DNA of 64,000 nt from CAZLFQ01 sp044229535 (GTDB taxonomy: Bacteria; Pseudomonadota; Alphaproteobacteria; Rickettsiales; Midichloriaceae). The DNA is taken from contig JBGASU010000001.1 in the NCBI GenBank assembly GCA_044229535.1, positions 496,001 through 560,000 on the forward strand, given 5' to 3'. The position numbers were made by a program, and so were the translations under genes. Below are positions 8,958 through 16,956 of the stretch, one piece after another (position 1 is the stretch's first letter; the number at the start of each line of letters is the position of its first letter). The notes under the pieces are model-generated. The model was not told the origin of the DNA, did no database searches, and was given only the letters and a program-made list of their open reading frames with translations.

Positions 8958-9938
8958 TTATCCAACCAACTTTGCCGCCTCCATAGCGCCATAAGTTACA
9001 ACACCACTACAACCCGCTCTTTTGAAGCCAATTAGAAGTTCCAACATGGCTTTATCAAAATCTAATGCGCCATTTTGCGCGGCAAATTTAAGCATGGCAT
9101 ATTCACCTGAAACTTGATAAGCAAGCATAGGAATTGTTATTTCATCTTTCATGCGCTGCATAATATCTAGGTACGGAGTCCCTGGTTTTATAATCACCAT
9201 GTCAGCACCTTCTTCCACATCCATTCTTATTTCATTTACAGCTTGATTTGAATTCCTCGGGTCTAACTGATAAGTAGATTTATCCAAATATCCTTTGCGT
9301 TTTGAGCCAACTGCTTCACGGAATGGGCCGTAAAATTGGCTAACATATTTCACACCATAAGAAATAATTTTTGTATTAGCATGGCCATTAGATTCTAAAG
9401 CTTCACGAATCATGATAATTCTACCATCCATCATATCAGACGGAGCAATAGCATCAGCACCAGCTCTTACTAAAACCATCGATTGCTTTATAAGCGCATC
9501 GATAGTTAATTCATTATGAACATCATTGCCTTCAACAATCCCATCATGACCGTGCGTTGTATAGGGATCTAGTGCAACATCTGCCATGATACCAATATTT
9601 GGCAGTTCATCTTTAATTGCACTGATGCAACGAGATATTAAATTATCCTCATTAAAAGCTTCTTTAGCATCATCGCTTTTAAGATTATCAGCAACAGACG
9701 GAAACAATGCGAGCATTGGGATGCCAAGATCTACCGCTTTTTTAGCCTGTTCAACAGCAATATCGATTGAAACTCTAAAAACATCAGGCAAAGTTTTAAT
9801 TGGCTCTTTGACTTTTTTACCTTCAACAATAAACATTGGAAGAATTAAATCTGCCGGACGTAAATGGTTTTCTGCAACCATTTCTCTAACCCATCCATTG
9901 GTTCTCAGCCTTCTTAATCTTGTAAATGGATAATGCAT
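8958..9938 (-). CDS. hemB: Porphobilinogen synthase (delta-aminolevulinic acid dehydratase)
   Basis: 326 residues, full length for HemB, which condenses two 5-aminolevulinate molecules to porphobilinogen in haem synthesis. The two active-site lysines lie in KYVSQFYGPFR (about residue 197) and VIIKPGTPYLD (about 250). The metal segment reads DVALDPYTTHGHDGIV: the cysteines of Zn-type enzymes are replaced by Ala, Asp and Asp, so this is the Zn-independent, Mg/K-activated form common in alphaproteobacteria. It starts two bases after the mutS stop and is followed five bases later by a HAD gene, forming one operon. Confidence 0.97.
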   Translation of the reverse strand: MHYPFTRLRRLRTNGWVREMVAENHLRPADLILPMFIVEGKKVKEPIKTLPDVFRVSIDIAVEQAKKAVDLGIPMLALFPSVADNLKSDDAKEAFNEDNLISRCISAIKDELPNIGIMADVALDPYTTHGHDGIVEGNDVHNELTIDALIKQSMVLVRAGADAIAPSDMMDGRIIMIREALESNGHANTKIISYGVKYVSQFYGPFREAVGSKRKGYLDKSTYQLDPRNSNQAVNEIRMDVEEGADMVIIKPGTPYLDIMQRMKDEITIPMLAYQVSGEYAMLKFAAQNGALDFDKAMLELLIGFKRAGCSGVVTYGAMEAAKLVG

Positions 9939-9940
9939 GC

Positions 9941-12550
9941 TTAGCCTATTTTTGATTTCACTTTATATAAGATATCAAAAGCCTCACGCGGGGTTATGCT
10001 ATCGATATCAACATTTTTAATCTCTAAAATATAATCAGGCACTACGTTTTCATTTGCAACCACTTTCACAACTTCTTTTCTCTCTTGCCCTTCAACTGAT
10101 TTTAAAATTTCATTCGCTCGTTCAACCACACTATTCGGCAAGCCAGCAAGAGAAGCGACATGAATACCATAAGATCTGTCAGCTTTGCCAGAAATTACTT
10201 TATGCATGAATACCACTTTCCCCTCCCATTCTTTCACACTCACTGTGTAGCAAGCAAGTTTAGGCAAATCATTTTCTAGTTGTGTAAGCTCGTGATAGTG
10301 AGTTGCAAACAAAGTTCTACAACCAATCTGATTGTGCAAATTTTCTATAACTGACCAAGCGATTGCTAAGCCGTCATAGGTTGATGTACCTCTGCCAATT
10401 TCGTCAAGAATGACAAAGGATTTTGAGGTAGAGTTATTGAGTATTGTCGCCGTTTCCACCATTTCAACCATGAAGGTAGATTGCCCACGCGAAATATCGT
10501 CAGCCGCCCCTATCCTACTAAACAACCTATCAACCACACCTATATGCGCCGACTTTGCAGGTACATATCCTCCCATTTGCGCCATTATGCAGATTATGGC
10601 ATTTTGCCTAAGGAATGTGCTTTTACCTGCCATATTAGGCCCTGTTATCAGCCAAATATTTTTATCATTTCCAACATTACAGTCATTTGAGATGAATTTA
10701 TCTCTGATGCTTTTTTCAACAACAGGGTGTCTGCCACCTATTATCTCAAATGCTTTGGAGTCATCAATATGTGGACGCACGTAATTCTTTTCAGAAGCCA
10801 ACTGCGCTAATGCTGCAAATACATCCAAGCCTGCCAATGCTTGGGCTGTATAGCTTATACTTTCGCCAACATTAGTAACCGCAACGCATAATTCTTCAAA
10901 AATCTTTTGTTCAAGGTTTGAAATATTATCCTGCGCACCAATAATATCTGACTCTAATTTCCTCAGCTCATCTGTGGTATAACGCATAGAGCTGCCAAGC
11001 GTTTGCCTGTGAATGAATATTGAATCAGTAACTTTGCTAGCATGTGATGGAGTTACTTCAACAAAATATCCCAAAACATTATTGTAAGTAATTTTCAGTG
11101 TACTAACACCAGTAAGCCCGCGGTATTTATCGCGTAATGCTTCTATGGCTTGTTTCGAGTTATGCCTAATGCTGTAGAAATAATCTAACTCTGCTGAATA
11201 CCCTGCCCTTATAAACCCGCCATCTTTAACGTGAATTGGAGTATCGATAGTAAGTGCCGCATGGAGCTTTTCTAGCAGTTCCGAAAAATTCCCAATTTGC
11301 GAAACTAACCCCTTAATACCTTGCGAGACTTCTACTCCAGAAAATAAAATTAATTCAGCAATTTTAATTGCCTGTGACAACCCGTCTTTTAATAACGATA
11401 AATCCCTTGGGCCACCTTTTCTAATCCATATACGAGAAAGAGATCTTTCAAGGTCTGGAACCACTCTCAGACCATCTCTTAATTTATCTCGCAACGCTTT
11501 GTTTTTATAAAAACATTCAACGCTATCGAGGCGCTTATTTATTGCCTCTGCATTACATAATGGTGATGACATGTATAGCCTTAACAATCTTCCACCAGCA
11601 GAGGTAATTGTTTTGTCTAAAACGGAAATTAACGAAGATTTGGCATCGCCATTCATGCTTGCATCAAGCTCTAGATTACGCTTGGTTGCAAGGTCTATAA
11701 TCATAAAATAGTTGCTGTTGACTTTTTTTGGAGCAGAAAGTCTAGGCAAAGAAGATTTTTGGGTGTGTTCAAGATATTCCAATAAGCCACCAATTACTGA
11801 GATTTCAGCATCACTAAAACTCCCCAATCCCTCTAAAGCACTTACCGCAAAAAAATCTTTAATGCGTTTTTTACTACGCTCCAATTCAAATGTTGCATTT
11901 GCTCTAACTGAAATATTTTTAGTAAAGTTTTCTAAACTCTGCTTGAGTTTCACATCATGAAAAATTTTATCTGCGACTATTACTTCTTTCGGTTTAAGTC
12001 TCGAAAGGTCAGCAAGCATAGTTGAGGAAGAACTACTTGAATAGCTAAACTCGCCTGTCGAAATTTCAACCCATGCTAATGTTATTTTACCTTCATGCAA
12101 CCCAACTGCTGCAAGATAGTTACATTCCCTAGCATCGAGCAAAGTATCCTCAAATAAAGTACCAGGGGTAATAATTCGCACGACATCCCTTTTAACTACA
12201 GCTTTATAACCCCTCTTTTTGGCTTGTTCAGGGGTTTCTAATTGTTCACAAATAGCAACTTTGAACCCTGCTTTAATTAGCTTTTCAAGATAGAATTCAT
12301 TGCTATGCGCTGGAACACCACACATTGGTATATCTTGATCATTATGCTTGCCGCGTTTTGTAAGAACTATATCAAGCACTTCAGAAGCTGTAACAGCATC
12401 TTGGAAAAACAATTCATAGAAATCGCCCATACGGTAGAAAAGCAGGTAATCGTTATATTCATTTTTAATCGCCATGTATTGCTGCATCATTGGCGTTAAA
12501 GCTTGAATATTGTTTGTTTCAAAAAGTTGTGATTGCTTCACCTGCTGCAT
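9941..12550 (-). CDS. mutS: DNA mismatch repair ATPase MutS
   Basis: 869 residues. N-terminal mismatch-binding domain (TPMMQQYMAIKNEYNDYLLFYRMGDFYELF carries the conserved Phe-x-Glu in DFYELF), connector, lever and clamp domains, then the ATPase with Walker A GPNMAGKST (about residue 637), Walker B FVILDEIGRGTS and the ATHYHEL segment. It recognises base mismatches and recruits MutL. The start codon and the 57 bases in front of it are duplicated at 16231-16320, on the far side of the RiPP cassette. The promoter is therefore probably within or close to the retained copy, or transcription comes through from the cassette. Confidence 0.97.
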   Translation of the reverse strand: MQQVKQSQLFETNNIQALTPMMQQYMAIKNEYNDYLLFYRMGDFYELFFQDAVTASEVLDIVLTKRGKHNDQDIPMCGVPAHSNEFYLEKLIKAGFKVAICEQLETPEQAKKRGYKAVVKRDVVRIITPGTLFEDTLLDARECNYLAAVGLHEGKITLAWVEISTGEFSYSSSSSSTMLADLSRLKPKEVIVADKIFHDVKLKQSLENFTKNISVRANATFELERSKKRIKDFFAVSALEGLGSFSDAEISVIGGLLEYLEHTQKSSLPRLSAPKKVNSNYFMIIDLATKRNLELDASMNGDAKSSLISVLDKTITSAGGRLLRLYMSSPLCNAEAINKRLDSVECFYKNKALRDKLRDGLRVVPDLERSLSRIWIRKGGPRDLSLLKDGLSQAIKIAELILFSGVEVSQGIKGLVSQIGNFSELLEKLHAALTIDTPIHVKDGGFIRAGYSAELDYFYSIRHNSKQAIEALRDKYRGLTGVSTLKITYNNVLGYFVEVTPSHASKVTDSIFIHRQTLGSSMRYTTDELRKLESDIIGAQDNISNLEQKIFEELCVAVTNVGESISYTAQALAGLDVFAALAQLASEKNYVRPHIDDSKAFEIIGGRHPVVEKSIRDKFISNDCNVGNDKNIWLITGPNMAGKSTFLRQNAIICIMAQMGGYVPAKSAHIGVVDRLFSRIGAADDISRGQSTFMVEMVETATILNNSTSKSFVILDEIGRGTSTYDGLAIAWSVIENLHNQIGCRTLFATHYHELTQLENDLPKLACYTVSVKEWEGKVVFMHKVISGKADRSYGIHVASLAGLPNSVVERANEILKSVEGQERKEVVKVVANENVVPDYILEIKNVDIDSITPREAFDILYKVKSKIG

Positions 12551-12607
12551 TTTCTGGTCATGTTTTGATTGTTGAATGCAGTATAGCTTTGTTTACCCTT
12601 GTGGCAA
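12518..12607. repeat. Direct repeat copy A: mutS 5' end and leader
   Basis: This 90-bp stretch (first 11 codons of mutS plus 57 bp upstream) aligns without gaps to 16231-16320 with 10 mismatches. The central 67 bp (12530-12596 against 16243-16309) differ at only two positions. Both copies are in the same orientation and bracket 12608-16230, exactly the RiPP cassette. Confidence 0.93.
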
Positions 12608-12615
12608 CGATAAAA

Positions 12616-14418
12616 TCATGAGTTCGCAGCAAGCTTTATAAAGCCACCAGATTGCTTATCAAACATCTCTTTGTATTTTTTACAACGATATATTAGATCC
12701 GCATGAGTGCCACAATCTAAAATTCTTCCATCGTCCATAAAAATTATTTTATCAGCTAGTACCGCAGTATTTAATCTATGGGTAACAAAGATAACTGTTT
12801 TATTGCGAGCAATTTCTTCAAAAGTCTTAAATATTTCATACTCAATATTTGGATCAAGAGAAGCAGTAGGCTCATCTAATATGAAAATATCGCCATCATT
12901 ATACAATGCTCTAGCGATTGCAATTTTTTGCCACTGCCCAACAGACAATTCAATGCCACCAAATGCTTTACCAACTTTGTTATCTAAAATTTCTTTTAAA
13001 TAAGCTGCATCTAAATTATCTAGCATCTTGTTAAGTTTATTATACTCACTATCACACGCAATATTCTCTTTCACTGTGAAATCATATGTGCAAAAGTCTT
13101 GGAATACTGGTGATATTTTTTTACGCCAATCTCTCAAATTAATATACTTAATACTTTTACTATTGATTAATATATCTCCACGAGATGGCAAATACAACCC
13201 GCATAACAATTTCACTAATGTAGATTTGCCTGCACCATTTGGCCCAACCACAGCAATTTTGTCACCATGCTCTATTTTAATGTTAAGATTTTTTATAACT
13301 TTTTTATTATTGCCATAAGAAAAATCAACACCTTTAAATTCTATATTAACTGGACTTTCAATACATGACTCCTCGCTTAAGTTACCTTTTCTCAATGGCT
13401 TATTAATAAAAGCAAAGTATTTTGTAAAAAACAACAAATGCCCCCTAACCCACCCAGCCTGTTCTCCAAAATTATTAACTGACATTTGCAATTGTAAAAT
13501 AGATTGAATTAAAATAGCGATAGAAGCCACATTTAGCAAACCACTTGCAATTTTTGTTGTAATATTAAACGTCAAAAAGATAGTTATTCCAACAGTAAAG
13601 AACAGGGGAATTATAGTCTGCAATATTATCTTTCTTCTATTTTTATGGCTCTCAGAATAAAGTTCCTCAGAAACTTTTTTATATGTTGATTCAATATATT
13701 TATCATATCCAAAAAATCTTATTTCTTTAATAAATTTTCCATTAATAGCTAAGGAACTTAGATAAGTTGTAAACCTAGATTTTTTACTTCTACTCAAAGA
13801 ATCTTGCCATACTAAATTTTGAATTTTGATAAAGATAAAAGCATTCACACCAGCACAAATCATCATAAAGCCAGCCTTCCAATCAAGAATGCTATACATT
13901 AAAAACAAACAAGAACACATAATAATAAAGTCTCTAAATAATCCAACCACAGTAACTATCATGTTAAGTGGCTTATGTGCAGATTGCGTCTTGATCAATT
14001 CCAAATCATTATAAAATTCCTCATCATCAAACATTTCAATCGAATCATATGAATTTGCTTTTGTTATAAGTCGAGAGTGAATATGATGCGTAAGTTTGTC
14101 TGCAAGTATTGACTGTAAGTACAATATGAATGGCGTAACTAAATTTTGTATAAGTATAGCAGAACCCCAAATTGCAAAACTAACGGTCAACAATTCAGAT
14201 TTACTTGGGTTATTCTCAGATAAAATTTGAATAATATCTGAGGTAGCTTTAATAAAAACTCCTGGAAAAATACCACTTATAGTTATAGCTACAATTAGGA
14301 CGGAACAAACCTTAGGACTAACTTTATACATTTCCAGTAATGCTGATGATAAAGATCGCAAACCCGACATACCATTTAATAAATTAAACGCTTCTTTGAT
14401 ATTTATAAACCCAGACAT
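12616..14418 (-). CDS. ABC exporter of the RiPP cassette (LanT/NisT-like, no peptidase domain)
   Basis: 600 residues: an exporter-type membrane domain with about six helices (residues 35-320) fused to an ATPase domain with Walker A GPNGAGKST, signature LSVGQWQKIAIARAL and Walker B IFILDEPTASLD. The Q-W after the signature glycine and the intracellular KEIRFFGYDKY segment are typical of lantibiotic/bacteriocin exporters. It lacks the N-terminal C39 cysteine peptidase of class II LanT proteins, so leader removal would need another protease. Its ATG overlaps the TAA of the dehydratase gene by one base (TAATG), showing translational coupling. Likely role: export of the modified peptide across the inner membrane. 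Confidence 0.88.
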   Translation of the reverse strand: MSGFINIKEAFNLLNGMSGLRSLSSALLEMYKVSPKVCSVLIVAITISGIFPGVFIKATSDIIQILSENNPSKSELLTVSFAIWGSAILIQNLVTPFILYLQSILADKLTHHIHSRLITKANSYDSIEMFDDEEFYNDLELIKTQSAHKPLNMIVTVVGLFRDFIIMCSCLFLMYSILDWKAGFMMICAGVNAFIFIKIQNLVWQDSLSRSKKSRFTTYLSSLAINGKFIKEIRFFGYDKYIESTYKKVSEELYSESHKNRRKIILQTIIPLFFTVGITIFLTFNITTKIASGLLNVASIAILIQSILQLQMSVNNFGEQAGWVRGHLLFFTKYFAFINKPLRKGNLSEESCIESPVNIEFKGVDFSYGNNKKVIKNLNIKIEHGDKIAVVGPNGAGKSTLVKLLCGLYLPSRGDILINSKSIKYINLRDWRKKISPVFQDFCTYDFTVKENIACDSEYNKLNKMLDNLDAAYLKEILDNKVGKAFGGIELSVGQWQKIAIARALYNDGDIFILDEPTASLDPNIEYEIFKTFEEIARNKTVIFVTHRLNTAVLADKIIFMDDGRILDCGTHADLIYRCKKYKEMFDKQSGGFIKLAANS

Positions 14419-15887
14419 TATTGACTGGCCTCATAAGAATATTGAGGGAAATTAAATTTTTGTAAAAAATCTTCCCATGAATTTATCCCTCTTGTTGAGA
14501 GTATGGCGTTTTTTATAAATATCAGATCATTACCAACATCTTGCTTAGATAAACCATCAATATGATTATAAATATCTGATAATTGATCTATCTCAAAAAA
14601 ATTTGGAAAAATTGCGCCAGATGTATGAAACAAATCTCTCGAGTCACTCTTTCGGAAGAAATAAGGAATCACCCCAATACATAAATCTCCAAGTTCATTC
14701 TCAACAATGAATCTTTTCCTATCTTCATCTAAATTTCCTAACAGAGTGTACCTCTCCGTCTTAATGATCGATAAAACATTGGAATGACTTGATATATGAT
14801 GCTGCAGTAAGGCAATATACCTCGAGTAACATGCAGTTACTAAACATAAAAATCTTGTATAAAACGCTTTTTCTTTTTGAGTATATTGCTTGATTTGATC
14901 TATTATATAATTTTTATTATTCAGAGCCACACTGATCGAATCCAAATATCCTTTTTGAACGTCATCTATGTAATCTTCTGTATTACAAATTACACCATTT
15001 AAAAAGATTTGATTATGAGATTTATAAGCTGGTATAAGACCAAAATATCTTAAAGAAATATCATCTGTTCCATCATTTAAAATAGTTGGTCTTGTCAGCC
15101 TTATCCTAGGAATTCTTCCTCCTTGAATACCAGTCACGATACCTAATGTAGTTTTTTCATCGCTTGCATTAAATAACAACCCTGTCATTTCTAAAGGATG
15201 CGTATTATTCAAGTCAGCAATAAAAGTATGAAAGGCCGTCTCTAAATCAATCCAAAATATATTAGGATTACTTACGATTATATTGTCTGCATGACCGTCC
15301 GTTATTTTAAAAATTTTTCCATAAGCAAGCAATTTACCAAATTGATAAAAAAGGCTCTTTACTTCCGAGCTATTATTAACATCACCGTCATATTTTATGA
15401 ATTCTATATAGCCATACGCATTAAAAGAATCTTCAGTATAACTTAAGATCTTTGGAGAGGACCATCTTGAATCACGCAATTTACTCTCTATACTAGAGAT
15501 AGTTTTATTAATAAACATATCAACTCCTAGGTGTATAGGTTTATAAACAAATCCTTGGGAATTATCATTGAACTTAAAAACCACTGTTTGATGACCTAGG
15601 GCATGAGCATCGCCAGAGGTAATTAACAAGTCAGAAAGCTCACTATCTCTTCTCATACCAAATGCATCACATATATCACTCCATCTTTTATAAGATCTAT
15701 CCAAACAACAGAAAATATTATATTTAAATTTCAAAATTCTAAAATTTATATCTTGAAACACTTTCGGACTAAAATCCTCTAAAACTCTAATAGTATTACT
15801 ATGATTACCATCGAATAAAGAATCATAAACAGAAGATTCGTTGCCTTTAGTTTTATGAACTGAAATGTATGAAACAAGCGCAGACAA
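14418..15887 (-). CDS. LanM-type lanthipeptide dehydratase (DUF4135) without cyclase domain
   Basis: 489 residues, matching only the dehydratase half of LanM. Visible motifs: GDAH (D93, H95), VYKP (K116), DGHADN (D197, H199, N202), WIDLET (D214, E216), R345/T351 (RFLCLVT) and VIPYFFRKSDSR (about 406-417). Spacing within the D197-H199-N202 and D214/E216 group equals that of CylM D347/H349/N352 and D364/E366, and R345/T351 keep the six-residue spacing of CylM R506/T512. Phosphorylation and elimination of Ser/Thr therefore look possible. The Zn-binding LanC half is missing. The listed start is TTG at 15887. The frame stays open upstream to 15956 with protein-like sequence but has no ATG/GTG; an ATG at 15955 is one base out of frame. 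Confidence 0.88.
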   Translation of the reverse strand: MSALVSYISVHKTKGNESSVYDSLFDGNHSNTIRVLEDFSPKVFQDINFRILKFKYNIFCCLDRSYKRWSDICDAFGMRRDSELSDLLITSGDAHALGHQTVVFKFNDNSQGFVYKPIHLGVDMFINKTISSIESKLRDSRWSSPKILSYTEDSFNAYGYIEFIKYDGDVNNSSEVKSLFYQFGKLLAYGKIFKITDGHADNIIVSNPNIFWIDLETAFHTFIADLNNTHPLEMTGLLFNASDEKTTLGIVTGIQGGRIPRIRLTRPTILNDGTDDISLRYFGLIPAYKSHNQIFLNGVICNTEDYIDDVQKGYLDSISVALNNKNYIIDQIKQYTQKEKAFYTRFLCLVTACYSRYIALLQHHISSHSNVLSIIKTERYTLLGNLDEDRKRFIVENELGDLCIGVIPYFFRKSDSRDLFHTSGAIFPNFFEIDQLSDIYNHIDGLSKQDVGNDLIFIKNAILSTRGINSWEDFLQKFNFPQYSYEASQ

Positions 15888-15963
15888 GAGAATTGAATCT
15901 AGATTTTCATATACAGTCCATACTATTTTATCTACACTCTTATCTAAATTATCATCCTATAGA

Positions 15964-16083
15964 TTAGGAATCACAAGTCCCTGTTGCACAGCAACTACTA
16001 CTACCGTTGAACAACAAAGAATTCGAACCTAAGTTAACATGATTTAATAACTCAGCAAAACCTGATGCAACTTCAATCTTCAT
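15964..16083 (-). CDS. RiPP precursor peptide (39 residues), putative lanthipeptide-like substrate
   Basis: A 39-codon ORF directly upstream of the dehydratase gene. The leader-like half is MKIEVASGFAELLNHV and the C-terminal half ends NGSSSCCATGTCDS, with three Cys and clustered Ser/Thr, exactly the residues a LanM-type dehydratase would modify. A strong Shine-Dalgarno (AAGGAGT, 16098-16092) lies eight bases before the ATG, better than most genes here. There is no double-Gly cleavage site, in line with the exporter lacking a C39 peptidase. The 76-base gap to the dehydratase suggests one transcript. No homologue is known to me; the assignment rests on context and composition. Confidence 0.78.
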   Translation of the reverse strand: MKIEVASGFAELLNHVNLGSNSLLFNGSSSCCATGTCDS

Positions 16084-16091
16084 ATATAAAA

Positions 16092-16098
16092 ACTCCTT
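16092..16098 (-). promoter_or_regulatory. Strong ribosome binding site of the RiPP precursor
   Basis: Gene-sense AAGGAGT with 8 nt to the ATG at 16083. It decides the start of this short gene and suggests high expression. Confidence 0.8.
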
Positions 16099-16167
16099 AA
16101 AACAATTAGTTAAAATAAAACTTGATATCTAAATATTTAAAATAAAAACAAATACTTACGCTCATTT

Positions 16168-16182
16168 TTAAAAAATAATTAA
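16168..16182 (-). promoter_or_regulatory. CtrA-like TTAA-N7-TTAA site upstream of the RiPP precursor
   Basis: Forward TTAAAAAATAATTAA followed by CC, 85 bases upstream of the precursor ATG. About 33 nt further downstream only a poor -10 (TTTAGA or TAGATA) is seen. A match of this kind also occurs by chance in AT-rich DNA, so this is weak. Confidence 0.3.
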
Positions 16183-16215
16183 CCGATATCATCGGGCACT
16201 ATACACTAAAATCAT

Positions 16216-16263
16216 TTAAAGCGCAACGACTTCAAAGAGCTCTGATTGCTTCACCTGCTGCAT
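16216..16263 (-). pseudogene. Truncated second mutS 5' end
   Basis: Fifteen codons reading MQQVKQSELFEVVAL then TAA. The first eleven match MutS except Q8E (MutS: MQQVKQSQLFE). It is a remnant produced by the duplication that flanks the RiPP cassette and is not expected to be functional. Confidence 0.75.
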
Positions 16264-16320
16264 TCTCTGGTAATGTTTTGATTGTTGAATGCAGTATAGC
16301 TTTGTTTACTGAAGAGGCAA
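16231..16320. repeat. Direct repeat copy B of the mutS 5' region
   Basis: Aligned to 12518-12607, 80 of 90 positions identical and same orientation. The similarity stops sharply at the codon after MutS residue 11 on one side and at the GGCAA shared with copy A on the other. Confidence 0.93.
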
Positions 16321-16443
16321 TTACAATAAGCGCTAAGAAGTTTTCATATTAATTTTATTTTCCACTTGACGTCTAGCAACTAAGTAATCAATTCAAAGCA
16401 AGGGTATTGGTAGCATAAAAAAAGAGCTTTTACTCGCCCCCCC

Positions 16444-16905
16444 CTATCCAACTCGCACGCCTTTATTAGTATTCTGTTCTTGCAGCTTTTGCTCTACCAT
16501 AAACAACAAGCTTTCTCGAGACTTCGGATAGGTACGACTCTCTTCAATACTTGGTCTCCCCACATAAATATATGCTTTGTTCTGATCCTCAGCAACTAAT
16601 AAACGGGTATTGGCTTCCCATGAAAGAGTAAAAAATCGATTTGGCGTAGCTGCCTTAAGAAGGGGATATAACGCTGCTAAATCATTTTCTCTAATCATTT
16701 TACAAACCGTTTGATCTAACTCATTCAGCTTTGACTCAGCTAGTTCCGAATAACTCAGACCTTTGGATGCGGCTTCGTCAAAAAGCTTAAATCTTAGACT
16801 AACATCAGCATTAGGTGAAAAAGGTCCAAATTCCCTACTATACATAATTCCTCTTATCTTTTGTTCCAGCTTTATATAGTCATCACTATTTCGTGTCAAT
16901 CGCAT
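16444..16905 (-). CDS. Hypothetical protein
   Basis: 153 residues, not recognised. Mostly helical and charged, no membrane helix or signal peptide. It contains FKLFDEAASKGLSYSELAES and LAALYPLLKAATPNRFFTL stretches that resemble degenerate helical repeats, but no clear ankyrin motif. The stop is immediately followed, in gene sense, by a G8 run. It is divergent from bamA (51-base gap) and lies just outside the duplicated mutS segment, so it may be the original upstream neighbour of mutS. Confidence 0.6.
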   Translation of the reverse strand: MRLTRNSDDYIKLEQKIRGIMYSREFGPFSPNADVSLRFKLFDEAASKGLSYSELAESKLNELDQTVCKMIRENDLAALYPLLKAATPNRFFTLSWEANTRLLVAEDQNKAYIYVGRPSIEESRTYPKSRESLLFMVEQKLQEQNTNKGVRVG

Positions 16906-16956
16906 TAAAACATTGCCACCTGAGGATAAATATAGTAGATATTATTCATCTGCAGA

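Larger units (their letters stand above)
16084..16443. other. 360-bp stretch upstream of the RiPP precursor without an intact gene
   Basis: It holds the precursor ribosome binding site, a TTAA-N7-TTAA site at 16168-16182, a small inverted repeat (CCGAT/ATCGG, 16183-16195), repeat copy B with a broken mutS start (16216-16320), and a run of eight C at 16437-16444. No tRNA or other RNA structure was recognised. Confidence 0.7.

Noticed and set aside
10410..10784. 124-codon plus-strand ORF inside mutS
   Set aside because: Antisense shadow of the conserved MutS ATPase region.
12616..14418. C39 peptidase domain in the RiPP exporter
   Set aside because: The protein starts directly with the membrane domain; there is no Cys-containing peptidase segment.
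14418..15887. LanC cyclase fused to the dehydratase
   Set aside because: The protein ends after about 70 residues past VIPYF; no Zn-ligand Cys/Cys-His motifs are present.
16089..16187. Short ORFs (18 and 28 codons) upstream of the RiPP precursor
   Set aside because: No ribosome site and no Ser/Thr/Cys enrichment; they are not second precursors.
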